Below are positions 7,707 through 15,922 of a stretch of DNA of 64,000 nucleotides, in pieces; the first letter of the stretch is position 1, and the number at the start of each line of letters is the position of its first letter. A program made the translations under genes and the position numbers. The notes beneath the pieces are model-generated. The model had not been told where the DNA came from. It ran no database searches and saw only the letters and a list, made by a program, of their open reading frames with translations. Source of the stretch: an uncultured Dorea sp. (lineage in GTDB: Bacteria; Bacillota; Clostridia; Lachnospirales; Lachnospiraceae); contig CAJUFA010000005.1 in NCBI GenBank assembly GCA_910585725.1, positions 62,001 to 126,000 on the forward strand. Direction: 5' to 3'.

Positions 7707-10061
7707 TTATTTCTTCGATTTCGTACTCTTGCCTCCGCCCGCCAACGCCAGCTTCAGCACCTCGTTCATATGCGACACAGGGACGATCTTCAAGCCTTTC
7801 TTGATCTCGCCTGACAGCTCTTCTATATCGGACTTATTTTCTTTCGGAATCAACACCGTCTTAATTCCCGCATTCTTAGCCGCGAGAAGCTTCTCTTTTA
7901 AGCCTCCGATGGGAAGAACTCTGCCTCTTAACGTAATCTCGCCCGTCATCGCAAGATCTGCCCGTGCTTTTCTTCCTGTAATCGCCGACACCATGGCCGT
8001 CGCCATCGTAATTCCGGCGGACGGACCGTCCTTTGGAACCGCGCCTTCCGGAATGTGAATATGGACGTCGTGTTCTTTGAAGAAATTCTCGTCAATCTTC
8101 TGTTCCTTACTGACTGAACGGATGTAACTGATACCTGTCCTCGCGGATTCCTTCATTACATCGCCCATCTGCCCGGTCAGAAGAATCTCGCCCTCTCCCG
8201 GCATAACGTTCACTTCGATCTGCAAAGTATCCCCGCCTACGCTGGTCCACGCAAGCCCCCGGACGATTCCGACTTCATCCGCCTCATTAGCCATCTGGTA
8301 GATATATAATTCTTTCCCCAGATAATTATGAATATTCCGTTCTGTTACATGGATAAATTCCTTCTTATTCTCCAGAATCTCTTTCGCCGATTTTCGGCAG
8401 ATATCTCCGATCTTTCGTTCTAGCTGCCGTACTCCTGCTTCTTTTGTATAGTTACGCGCCATCTTCCACAGCGCCTTTTTGCTGATCGCAAGCTGATCCG
8501 GCTTAAGGCCATGCTTTTCCAACTGCTTTGGTATCAGATGTTCCGTCGCGATATGCATCTTCTCATTCTCTGTATAGCTGCTGACTTCGATAACCTCCAT
8601 CCGGTCTAAAAGCGGCCGGGGAATCGGCTGAAGTGTATTAGCCGTCGTTACAAAAAGCACCTCCGACAGGTCTGTCGGAACCTCCAGATAATGATCCCGG
8701 AACTTATGGTTCTGCTCGCTGTCTAACACTTCCAACAGCGCAGAGAAAGTATCCCCTTTATAATCATTGCTAACCTTATCTATCTCATCCAGCAGAAGAA
8801 GCGGATTCTTCACCTCTGCCTGCTTTAATCCATTCGCAATCCTTCCGGGCATGGCGCCTACATATGTTTTACGATGTCCGCGAATCTCTGCCTCATCACG
8901 CACCCCTCCAAGGGAAATCCGAACATAAGGTTTCTTAAGAGCTCTTGCGAGGGAACGGGCGACAGAAGTCTTTCCGGTTCCCGGAGGTCCCACCAGACAC
9001 AGGATAGGCGCGTTGCCCTTCTTAGTAAGCGCCCGCACCGCCAGGAATTCCAGCACACGCTCCTTAACCTTCTCAAGTCCATAATGATCTTCTTCCAGTA
9101 TCTCTTTGGCGTATCCGATATCCTGATGCTCTTCACACATCTTATCCCACGGCATCTCAAGCATCGTCTCGATATAAGTCCGTATCACACCGTTCTCCGC
9201 CTGGCTCCCCATCGAATTACGGAATCTGCGTATCTCTTTATTCAGCTTTTCCTTCACTTCTTCCGGCGCCTTAAGTTCATCCGTCTTCTGTTGAAATTCA
9301 TCTGCATCCGACAGAGTATTATCATCTCCAAGCTCCTCGCGGATCAGCTTCGCCTCCTCGCGCAGAATATACTCTCTTTGGTTCTTATCCACACGCGCCT
9401 TGACTTTGGCCTGGATCTCGTCTTTGACATTGATAATCCTGATCTCGTTAACCAGCTTGCATGCCAGCAATTCGTAACGCTGCGTAACGTCCGTCTCCTC
9501 CAAAAGCTGCTGTAATTCTGTGTATGGAAAAGGCACGTTCGCTGCGACAATATCGATCAGCTTCTTAAGATCCGTAGTATTCTGAACCTGAAGAGTCAAC
9601 TCCTTCGAAAGCTTGGGATTCTTCACCGCGTATTCCTTAAAGATATCCTGCATCCCTCGAACCATACCCATCCTGTCGTCAGGCTGGCTGATTTCATCCG
9701 GTAAAGTATCCACATCCGGCATCACCGTCACATTTGCCCGCAAATAAGGTTCTTCAAATTCTATCGTATTAATAAATGCCCTGGATTCACCTGTAATCAG
9801 GACTCTGTTCACCTTCCTGGGCAGTTTGATAATCTGGCGGACGGTAGCTATGCAGCCCACCTGGTACACATCCATCCTGCCGGGATCTTCCACTTCTCCA
9901 TCCTTCTGTGTCGTCAGGAAGATCTTTTGTTCTCCTTCCATAACTTCTTCAATTGCCGCAACGGATTTGTGTCGGCTGACGTCAAAATGACGCACCATCT
10001 CCGGCAATATCGTGATACCCCTTAACGCCACCATCGGCAGACTCATTGTCTCTCTACTCAT
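7707..10061 (-). CDS. lon: ATP-dependent protease La (Lon)
   Basis: A 784-residue LonA protease that unfolds and degrades damaged or regulatory proteins in the cytoplasm. The order is an N-terminal substrate-binding LAN domain (LPMVALRGITILPEM at the start), a coiled linker, an AAA+ module with GPPGTGKTSVA and the LLLDEIDK Walker B, and a C-terminal protease domain. The Ser-Lys dyad is visible as GPSAG (Ser681) and GGLKEK (Lys724). The frame can be read 26 codons further upstream. The ATG at 10061 is preferred because it has AGGAGGATCG at proper spacing and gives the conserved N-terminus. A hairpin at 10187-10217 separates it from clpX. Confidence 0.96.
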   Translation of the reverse strand: MSRETMSLPMVALRGITILPEMVRHFDVSRHKSVAAIEEVMEGEQKIFLTTQKDGEVEDPGRMDVYQVGCIATVRQIIKLPRKVNRVLITGESRAFINTIEFEEPYLRANVTVMPDVDTLPDEISQPDDRMGMVRGMQDIFKEYAVKNPKLSKELTLQVQNTTDLKKLIDIVAANVPFPYTELQQLLEETDVTQRYELLACKLVNEIRIINVKDEIQAKVKARVDKNQREYILREEAKLIREELGDDNTLSDADEFQQKTDELKAPEEVKEKLNKEIRRFRNSMGSQAENGVIRTYIETMLEMPWDKMCEEHQDIGYAKEILEEDHYGLEKVKERVLEFLAVRALTKKGNAPILCLVGPPGTGKTSVARSLARALKKPYVRISLGGVRDEAEIRGHRKTYVGAMPGRIANGLKQAEVKNPLLLLDEIDKVSNDYKGDTFSALLEVLDSEQNHKFRDHYLEVPTDLSEVLFVTTANTLQPIPRPLLDRMEVIEVSSYTENEKMHIATEHLIPKQLEKHGLKPDQLAISKKALWKMARNYTKEAGVRQLERKIGDICRKSAKEILENKKEFIHVTERNIHNYLGKELYIYQMANEADEVGIVRGLAWTSVGGDTLQIEVNVMPGEGEILLTGQMGDVMKESARTGISYIRSVSKEQKIDENFFKEHDVHIHIPEGAVPKDGPSAGITMATAMVSAITGRKARADLAMTGEITLRGRVLPIGGLKEKLLAAKNAGIKTVLIPKENKSDIEELSGEIKKGLKIVPVSHMNEVLKLALAGGGKSTKSKK

Positions 10062-10186
10062 AAGCGATCCTCCTATTTCAACCAATATACTCCCGTAATC
10101 TCCTTTGCAGCCGTAATGAAGAGGGCAGGGACTACCCAAGAATATATACCAGCGTACACTTAAGGAACTCTATCTAATACACAAAG

Positions 10187-10217
10187 GGCGGGCACAATCT
10201 GATCTCTTGCACCCGCC
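10187..10217 (-). terminator. Intrinsic terminator after clpX
   Basis: An 11-base GC-rich stem (GGCGGGTGCAA with TTGTGCCCGCC, one G-T pair) and a 9-base loop, followed by CTTTGTG, lies 8 bases after the clpX stop. It probably separates the tig-clpP-clpX transcript from lon. Confidence 0.72.
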
Positions 10218-10225
10218 TTCTATTC

Positions 10226-11485
10226 TTATGCACTCTCGGACTTTAATGAAACACGTTCACATTCCGGTTCTCCAATCCCTGTCACGGCGCCCTCCGTAAT
10301 ACGGCATGCCTTCAACGTATCATCTGACGGTGCCTTATACATGATGTCCATCATGATATTCTCCATGATCGCGCGTAAACCTCTTGCCCCTGTCTTTCTC
10401 TTCAACGAAGTCTCCGCCACTGCTTCCAGCGCTTCTTTATCAAATGTCAGCTCTACGCCGTCAAGTTCCAGCATCTTCTGGTATTGCTTCACAATTGCAT
10501 TCCTGGGTTCCGTCAGGATGCGGATCAGCGCGTCTCTATCCAGCATCTCTAAAGATACCGTAACCGGTACGCGGCCTACAAGCTCCGGGATCAACCCGAA
10601 CTTCACAAGATCCTGCGGCAGTACCTGCTTTAACAATCTGTCCACATCATTCTCATGCTTTTCACCGATATCCACATTGAATCCAATCGACTTACGGTCG
10701 ATACGCTTCTCTATAATCTTGTCAATTCCTTCAAACGCGCCGCCGCATATGAAAAGAATATTTGTCGTATCAATCTGAATCAGTTCCTGATGCGGATGCT
10801 TTCTCCCGCCCTGGGGCGGTACATTCGCAACGGTTCCTTCAACGATCTTAAGCAGCGCCTGCTGAACGCCCTCTCCCGATACATCCCTCGTAATCGACGG
10901 ATTCTCAGACTTTCTTGTTATCTTGTCGATCTCATCAATATAGATAATGCCATACTCCGCACGCTCAATATCGCCGTCCGCAGCCTGAATAATCTTCAGC
11001 AGTATGTTCTCCACATCCTCGCCTACATATCCGGCTTCCGTCAGCGCCGTTGCATCCGCTATGGCGAAGGGAACTCCCAGAATCTTCGCAAGTGTCTGAG
11101 CCAGCAAAGTCTTACCGCAGCCGGTAGGACCAAGCATAAGAATGTTGCTCTTCCCGAGTTCCACTCCCAGATCTCTTCCTGCCATAATCCTTTTATAATG
11201 ATTATAAACTGCAACCGACAAAACCTTCTTCGCCTCATCCTGCCCAATCACATATTCATCCAGAAATTCCTTGATCTCCTCTGGTTTCAGCAAATTGATA
11301 TCCGAAAAGGGATTCCATTGTCTTTCGTCGCCAAATTCAAATTCTTCTTCCAGAATCTCCGTGCATACGTCGACACACTCATCGCAGATATACGCCCCGT
11401 TGGGTCCCGCGATCAATTTCCTCACTTGATTCTGGGTCTTATTACAGAACGAACATCTTACCTGATCGTCGTTCCTTCCTACCAT
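10226..11485 (-). CDS. clpX: ATP-dependent Clp protease ATP-binding subunit ClpX
   Basis: A 419-residue AAA+ unfoldase that feeds tagged proteins into ClpP. The N-terminal C4 zinc-binding domain is seen as CSFCNKTQNQ and CDECVDVC. It is followed by Walker A GPTGCGKT, Walker B YIDEIDK, and the sensor and C-terminal AAA lid (KTGARGLRAIMENIMMD). The IGF-type loop that docks to ClpP is represented by KSIGFNV (residues 272-278). The gene follows clpP by 32 bases, the standard arrangement, and ends at a hairpin. Confidence 0.97.
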   Translation of the reverse strand: MVGRNDDQVRCSFCNKTQNQVRKLIAGPNGAYICDECVDVCTEILEEEFEFGDERQWNPFSDINLLKPEEIKEFLDEYVIGQDEAKKVLSVAVYNHYKRIMAGRDLGVELGKSNILMLGPTGCGKTLLAQTLAKILGVPFAIADATALTEAGYVGEDVENILLKIIQAADGDIERAEYGIIYIDEIDKITRKSENPSITRDVSGEGVQQALLKIVEGTVANVPPQGGRKHPHQELIQIDTTNILFICGGAFEGIDKIIEKRIDRKSIGFNVDIGEKHENDVDRLLKQVLPQDLVKFGLIPELVGRVPVTVSLEMLDRDALIRILTEPRNAIVKQYQKMLELDGVELTFDKEALEAVAETSLKRKTGARGLRAIMENIMMDIMYKAPSDDTLKACRITEGAVTGIGEPECERVSLKSESA

Positions 11486-11517
11486 ACTCTCACCTCATCT
11501 AGGACTTCTTACAAGCG

Positions 11518-12099
11518 TTAACGATTCTTGATCACTTCGTCGATCAATCCATATGCTTTCGCTTCCTCTGCCGACATGAAATTATCTCTGTCCGTATCCG
11601 CACTGATAACCTCGATCGGCTGCCCCGTATTCTCTGATAATATTTGATTTAATTTCTGACGGGTCTTCAAGATATGGTCCGCGGCGATCTGAATCTCCGT
11701 CGCCTGTCCCTGCGCGCCGCCGGACGGCTGATGAATCATGATCTCCGCATTGGGAAGAGCAAGCCTCTTTCCCTTCGTTCCTCCTGCCAGAAGGAATGAT
11801 CCCATACTGGCGGCCATGCCGATGCAGATCGTCTCTATGTCGCACTTGATGTACTGCATCGTGTCATAGATCGCCATACCTGCAGTCACAGATCCGCCCG
11901 GACTGTTAATATACAGATGGATATCCTTCTCCGGATCTTCCGCCTCCAGGAACAAAAGCTGCGCCACAACGATACTTGCCGACACATCGGACACTTCTTC
12001 TCCGAGGAATATAATTCTATCCTTCAACAATCTTGAATAAATATCATAAGAACGTTCGCCCCGGCTTGTCTGTTCGATGACATAAGGTACCAGACTCAT
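11518..12099 (-). CDS. clpP: ATP-dependent Clp protease proteolytic subunit ClpP
   Basis: A 193-residue serine peptidase that forms the double heptameric chamber partnered with ClpX. The catalytic triad is visible as Ser98 in GMAASMG, His123 in IHQPSGG and Asp172 in DRDNF. The frame extends 8 codons further, but the ATG at 12099 has AAGGAGG seven bases upstream and gives the conserved MSLVPYVIEQT N-terminus. It sits between tig and clpX with 32-base gaps on both sides. Confidence 0.97.
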   Translation of the reverse strand: MSLVPYVIEQTSRGERSYDIYSRLLKDRIIFLGEEVSDVSASIVVAQLLFLEAEDPEKDIHLYINSPGGSVTAGMAIYDTMQYIKCDIETICIGMAASMGSFLLAGGTKGKRLALPNAEIMIHQPSGGAQGQATEIQIAADHILKTRQKLNQILSENTGQPIEVISADTDRDNFMSAEEAKAYGLIDEVIKNR

Positions 12100-12131
12100 G
12101 TCTATGCCTCCTTCTATATGCAATGCCCTGT

Positions 12132-13418
12132 CTATTTCTCAACAGCATTATTTGTCAGGAACGTAATCGCCTCCTGAACCGCAATGTCTTCCTTCATCTG
12201 CTTCTTCTCTTCTTCTCCCATGAACTCCTTCATCTTATCGGCGTCCATCTGATAGTTCTTCGCCATCTTGGCGATCTCTTCATCTAATCTCTCTTCGCCG
12301 ACCTCGATATTCTCCGTTTTTGCAATTGCTTCCAGTACCAGACGCGTCTCAATACTCTTCACAGCCTGTACTTTGATATCTTCCAGCATCTTCTCTCTGG
12401 TCATACCGGTGAACATAAAGTACTGCTCCATCGTCATACCCTGCGCCTGAATCCTGCGCTCGAAATTCTCGGCCATCTGTGATACCTGAGTGTCAACCAT
12501 CGCTTCAGGAAGTTCATACTGCGCGTTATTTACCGCCTGTTCCACAGCCGCGTCTTCCTGCTTTTCTTTTCCTTCCGCAACCTTCTTCTCTCTGAGTTTA
12601 GCCTCAACATCGGCTTTATATTCATCTAACGTATCAAATTCAGATACCTCCGACGCAAATTCATCGTCAATCTCCGGCAGTTCCTTCGCCTTGATCTCGT
12701 GAACCTTACATTTGAATACGGCCGCCTTCCCTTTCAGATCCTCTGCATGATATTCTTCCGGGAAAGTCACTTTAACTTCCACGTCCTCACCTGTCTTCGC
12801 GCCGATCAGCTGATCCTCGAATCCAGGAATAAATGAACCGGAACCAATCTCTAAGGAATAGTTCTCGCCCTTACCGCCCTCAAATGCAACACCGTCTACG
12901 AATCCTTCATAATCCAGGATAATCTCGTCTCCATCCTGTACCGGACGGTCCTCTACCGTAACTTTTCTCGCATTCTTCTCTGCTTCTTCCCGTATTCTGG
13001 CGTCAACCTCCTCAGGCGTCACCTCGTCAGAGTATTTCTCCACTTCCAACCCTTTATACTGTCCCAGTGTCACCTCTGGTTTTAACGCAACTTCTGCGGT
13101 AAAGATAAAAGGCTTTCCCTTCTCGAGCTGGACAATATTGATCTGCGGTCTTGATACGATATCCTCTTCACATTCGTCATATGCCTCTGCATATGCTTTC
13201 GGAATCAACTCGTTCGCCGCATCCTCATAGAAAACCTCCGCTCCGTACATCTTCTCGATCATCTGACGCGGAACCTTCCCCTTACGGAATCCCGGGAGTG
13301 AGATCTTATTCTTCTGCTTCTTATATACGCTCTGCAGCGCATTTTCTAAATCATCGGCCGAAACTTCGATTGTCAGCTTCGCCATGCTCTTTTCTAATTT
13401 CTCTACCTGTAAACTCAT
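12132..13418 (-). CDS. tig: Trigger factor chaperone and prolyl isomerase
   Basis: A 428-residue ribosome-associated chaperone. The N-terminal ribosome-binding domain carries the GFRKGKVPR signature near residue 43. A central FKBP-type peptidyl-prolyl isomerase domain follows (DEIILDYEGFVDG, about residues 155-245). The helical C-terminal domain forms the substrate cradle. Length is normal. It is the first gene of the tig-clpP-clpX cluster; an extended -10 element lies about 80 bases upstream. Confidence 0.96.
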   Translation of the reverse strand: MSLQVEKLEKSMAKLTIEVSADDLENALQSVYKKQKNKISLPGFRKGKVPRQMIEKMYGAEVFYEDAANELIPKAYAEAYDECEEDIVSRPQINIVQLEKGKPFIFTAEVALKPEVTLGQYKGLEVEKYSDEVTPEEVDARIREEAEKNARKVTVEDRPVQDGDEIILDYEGFVDGVAFEGGKGENYSLEIGSGSFIPGFEDQLIGAKTGEDVEVKVTFPEEYHAEDLKGKAAVFKCKVHEIKAKELPEIDDEFASEVSEFDTLDEYKADVEAKLREKKVAEGKEKQEDAAVEQAVNNAQYELPEAMVDTQVSQMAENFERRIQAQGMTMEQYFMFTGMTREKMLEDIKVQAVKSIETRLVLEAIAKTENIEVGEERLDEEIAKMAKNYQMDADKMKEFMGEEEKKQMKEDIAVQEAITFLTNNAVEK

Positions 13419-13498
13419 TTATATTTCCTCCTGTTTCTATCCCGCCTTCCGGTAGCTGGAAACCCGGGTATACTCTACTCATTACATTCACCAAAGAA

Positions 13499-13507
13499 GT
13501 ATAACAC
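13499..13507 (-). promoter_or_regulatory. Possible extended -10 promoter for tig
   Basis: TGT directly before TATACT on the minus strand forms an extended -10 element about 80 bases upstream of the tig start. No convincing -35 box is present. Confidence 0.4.
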
Positions 13508-13561
13508 AAACAATTGTAAATATCTAGTGCAATATTCACAGAATTTTCGCCAAAAAGACGC

Positions 13562-14245
13562 CTATGATTCATCCAGCCGAAGGATTTTCCTAAACAGACG
13601 GTCCATATCATCCTCGTCCACAGAAGCATCCTCTCCCCGTCCGGCATGGACCCGCAAGGTGACGGTTTCCTTATCGCCATATTGAATATCCATATATGCC
13701 GTATCCAACAGTTCATATGCATGGTTAATTATGTCGCTCAGAATCTTCTGGTCTGTCTCTTCTTCCGTCTCCCCTTCGTACTCTCCCGCTTTGATCTTCT
13801 CCGCCATCTTAAGCGAATCCTCCGTAAGCATCTGCCGGAAATTCACGAATACATCCGCAGGCCAGATATCAACCGTTACTTTATATTCTTTCTTCCCTGT
13901 TTTCTCGGCCTCCCCGACGCCGTAGCGCATCGTCAGGAATATCTTTGATACCAGTTCTGCGAATCTGGAACTCTTAAGCTCGCCTATATCCATTCCGCTG
14001 GTGATATTCCCGGCGACGAAACGGTCGATCGAATCCTGATACGCTTTCATCAGAGCTTCCTCCGACGCGTCTTCCATGAAACCGGCCGCTCCGGATATCT
14101 CCCCCTGGAAAGTAAGATCCAGAAGCGCCTGTACATAACCCGACGCGTCAAAATCCTTTCCGCATCCTGTAGCGCTCATCAGAACGGCAATACATAAAGC
14201 GCAGATCCTGAGTTTTACCGTATCATGCAGGCTATTTCCTCTCAT
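13562..14245 (-). CDS. Putative lipoprotein of unknown function
   Basis: The protein has a short basic N-terminus, a hydrophobic stretch (ICALCIAVLMSA) and a cysteine in MSATGC that fits a lipoprotein processing site. After it comes an acidic soluble domain of about 200 residues. Repeated helical segments with DLTFQGEISG and TVDIWPADVFVNF resemble the DUF5105-like lipoproteins of Clostridia, but that link is weak. The frame is also open to an ATG at 14269, which would overlap the DJ-1 gene more. The ATG at 14245 gives the better signal length, and neither start has a strong ribosome site. The overlap suggests translational coupling to the DJ-1 gene. Function is unknown. Confidence 0.65.
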   Translation of the reverse strand: MRGNSLHDTVKLRICALCIAVLMSATGCGKDFDASGYVQALLDLTFQGEISGAAGFMEDASEEALMKAYQDSIDRFVAGNITSGMDIGELKSSRFAELVSKIFLTMRYGVGEAEKTGKKEYKVTVDIWPADVFVNFRQMLTEDSLKMAEKIKAGEYEGETEEETDQKILSDIINHAYELLDTAYMDIQYGDKETVTLRVHAGRGEDASVDEDDMDRLFRKILRLDES

Positions 14246-14786
14246 AGACAATCGATTTTGCAATCTCATCCGCCTTGTCCTTCCCTGTCAATATCTCGAT
14301 CAGTTTTAACGCAAATTCTATCGCCGTTCCCACTCCCTGACTTGTGATCAGATTACCGTCCACCGTCACCGGCGCGCCTGTAAGCGCGGCGCCCTGAATA
14401 TCCTTCTCCACGCTGGGATGACAGGTAACCCGTTTCCCTTTAAGAAGGCCAAGATTACTAAGAATCGTAGGCGCCGCGCATATCGCTCCGATCTTCTTCC
14501 CTTCCTGGAAGAAGTCTTTTACAACCCTGCGCACACCTTCGTGAGCATCCAGATTCGTCGTACCCGGTATACCGCCCGGAAGCACGATCATATCTGATTC
14601 AACAAAGTTCACTTCCTCAAACAGATCTTCTGTCTGCACGTTAATCCCATGCGCGCCATGGACGGTATAATCCTCCATAATAGAAACCGTATCCACATAG
14701 ATTGTCGCTCTTCTTAAAAGATCTACAACAGTCAGACCCTCAATCTCTTCGAATCCGTCCGCTAAGATCACACTTACTTTTTTCAT
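14232..14786 (-). CDS. DJ-1/PfpI family protein
   Basis: A 184-residue member of the DJ-1 superfamily. The nucleophile elbow is visible as AICAAPTIL (Cys near 104), with the upstream acid in DGFEEIEG (Glu near residue 14) and PGGIPG in between. Family members act as glyoxalases, deglycases or oxidative stress proteins; the exact activity here cannot be read from sequence. The start at 14786 is chosen over one 12 codons upstream because AAGGAGG lies 8 bases before it. A sigma-A-like promoter at 14839-14867 drives it, divergent from the CYTH gene. Confidence 0.88.
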   Translation of the reverse strand: MKKVSVILADGFEEIEGLTVVDLLRRATIYVDTVSIMEDYTVHGAHGINVQTEDLFEEVNFVESDMIVLPGGIPGTTNLDAHEGVRRVVKDFFQEGKKIGAICAAPTILSNLGLLKGKRVTCHPSVEKDIQGAALTGAPVTVDGNLITSQGVGTAIEFALKLIEILTGKDKADEIAKSIVYERK

Positions 14787-14838
14787 GGTATTTTCCTCCT
14801 TGATTAGCAGTTTTATTCTCAAAATATTTTCTTGTTAC

Positions 14839-14867
14839 ATAGTATCATTCTTTACTTTTAATGTAAA
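14839..14867 (-). promoter_or_regulatory. Sigma-A type promoter of the DJ-1 gene
   Basis: TTTACA (14862-14867) and TACTAT (14839-14844), 17 bases apart on the minus strand, about 53 bases upstream of the DJ-1 start. Confidence 0.55.
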
Positions 14868-14925
14868 CTATATTATGCTATTCTTGTATTGGTTTATCAG
14901 AACATATAATTTGGAGGATCTGCAA

Positions 14926-15420
14926 TTGGAAATCGAACGTAAATATCTGATACGGCGTCTCCCGGAACATATCGCCGACAGGATCTGCGCTGCTTCAGAA
15001 GACACAGACACTTTTGCCGGCGCGGATATCTATCCCTGCCGTATTATCACACAAGGCTACCTAAACACCGACCCGGTCATACGGATTCGGCAGGATAACG
15101 ATCTGTATGAACTCACCTACAAATCCAAAGGTTTTATGGCAAGGCAGGAATATAATCTTCCCCTCACAAAAGAAGCCTATGAGCATCTTCTTATGAAGAT
15201 CGACGGACGCCTGATCAAAAAGAAGCGTTACATGATCCCTTTAGATTGCGGCCTGACCGCGGAGCTGGACGTCTTCGAAGAACATCTGGCGCCCCTTATC
15301 CTCGTAGAAGTGGAATTTCCTACCGAAGAAGCCGCTCTTTCTTTCGTCCCTCCATCCTGGTTCGGAGAAGACGTAACATTTTCCGGAAAATATCACAACA
15401 GTAATCTGAGCAGATCGTAA
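14926..15420 (+). CDS. CYTH domain protein (inorganic triphosphatase-like)
   Basis: A 164-residue CYTH protein. It begins MEIERKYLI, carrying the ExExK signature, and continues with a strand-rich tunnel of charged residues (RIRQDNDLYELTYKSKG, KKKRYMIPL, AELDVF, VEVEFPTEEAA). Bacterial single-domain CYTH proteins usually hydrolyse tripolyphosphate or nucleoside triphosphates using divalent metal. The start is a TTG at 14926 preceded by TTTGGAGG; upstream ATG codons would add a non-homologous hydrophobic stretch and are rejected. The gene is divergent from the DJ-1 gene. Confidence 0.87.
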   Translation: MEIERKYLIRRLPEHIADRICAASEDTDTFAGADIYPCRIITQGYLNTDPVIRIRQDNDLYELTYKSKGFMARQEYNLPLTKEAYEHLLMKIDGRLIKKKRYMIPLDCGLTAELDVFEEHLAPLILVEVEFPTEEAALSFVPPSWFGEDVTFSGKYHNSNLSRS

Positions 15421-15423
15421 CGC

Positions 15424-15465
15424 AACATTTTGTTGCTTAGTTGCGTTTCTAAACATTTCGTTGCA
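15424..15465. repeat. Repeated AACATTTYGTTGC motif between CYTH and XRE genes
   Basis: Just after the CYTH stop, GCAACATTTTGTTGC forms a short dyad. AACATTTCGTTGC repeats 29 bases later, with an extra GTTGCG half-site between them. The dyad could be a weak terminator or a regulator site; no protein is assigned. Confidence 0.45.
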
Positions 15466-15486
15466 CAGATATCTATTTGAGCGGTA

Positions 15487-15516
15487 ACTTGTTATACTAC
15501 AAGTGAGATAACTTGT
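15487..15516 (+). promoter_or_regulatory. Promoter with three-half-site operator of the XRE gene
   Basis: ACTTGT (15487-15492), ACAAGT (15499-15504) and ACTTGT (15511-15516) alternate in orientation with exact 6-base spacers. The first spacer is TATACT, a plausible -10 box. The array lies 14 bases before the XRE start codon. A repressor bound here would block RNA polymerase, so autoregulation by the XRE protein is the simplest reading. Confidence 0.6.
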
Positions 15517-15529
15517 AGGAGTTCATGTT

Positions 15530-15922
15530 ATGCCAAATATACAACTTTCCAACAATTTAAGATATCTGAGAAAACAATACCAACTTACGCAAGATCAGAT
15601 GGGTGAGATCCTGAACATATCCAGGCAGGCATATTCTAATTATGAGACGAGCAATCGTACGCCTGATCTGGATACGCTTCTTTTTCTTTCAAATTTCTAT
15701 AAAGTCACCCTGGACGAATTAATCCTTGCAAACCTGAAAGATAACAGACGATATCCTGAAAAGATCTCTGAAGATCTTACCCCTTACATTCTCACAAAGA
15801 ACGCAAAAACCGGTAACACGATCTATCTCACGGAGGAGGAAATGGATGTCATCACCCGTTTCCGCGCTCTTTCCAATGAGAACAAACAGATCATTACCGG
15901 CTTTCTTCATGCAAACTCTTGA
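15530..15922 (+). CDS. XRE family transcriptional regulator
   Basis: A 130-residue regulator with an N-terminal lambda-repressor type helix-turn-helix (residues 7-60: NLRYLRKQYQLTQDQMGEIL, then SRQAYSNYETSNRTPDLDTL). The C-terminal half is of unknown function, rich in charged residues (LTEEEMDVITRFRALS). TAGGAG lies 8 bases before the ATG. Its stop codon directly abuts the aspartokinase stop on the opposite strand. The operator-like triple half-site at its promoter suggests autoregulation; other targets are unknown. Confidence 0.88.
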   Translation: MPNIQLSNNLRYLRKQYQLTQDQMGEILNISRQAYSNYETSNRTPDLDTLLFLSNFYKVTLDELILANLKDNRRYPEKISEDLTPYILTKNAKTGNTIYLTEEEMDVITRFRALSNENKQIITGFLHANS

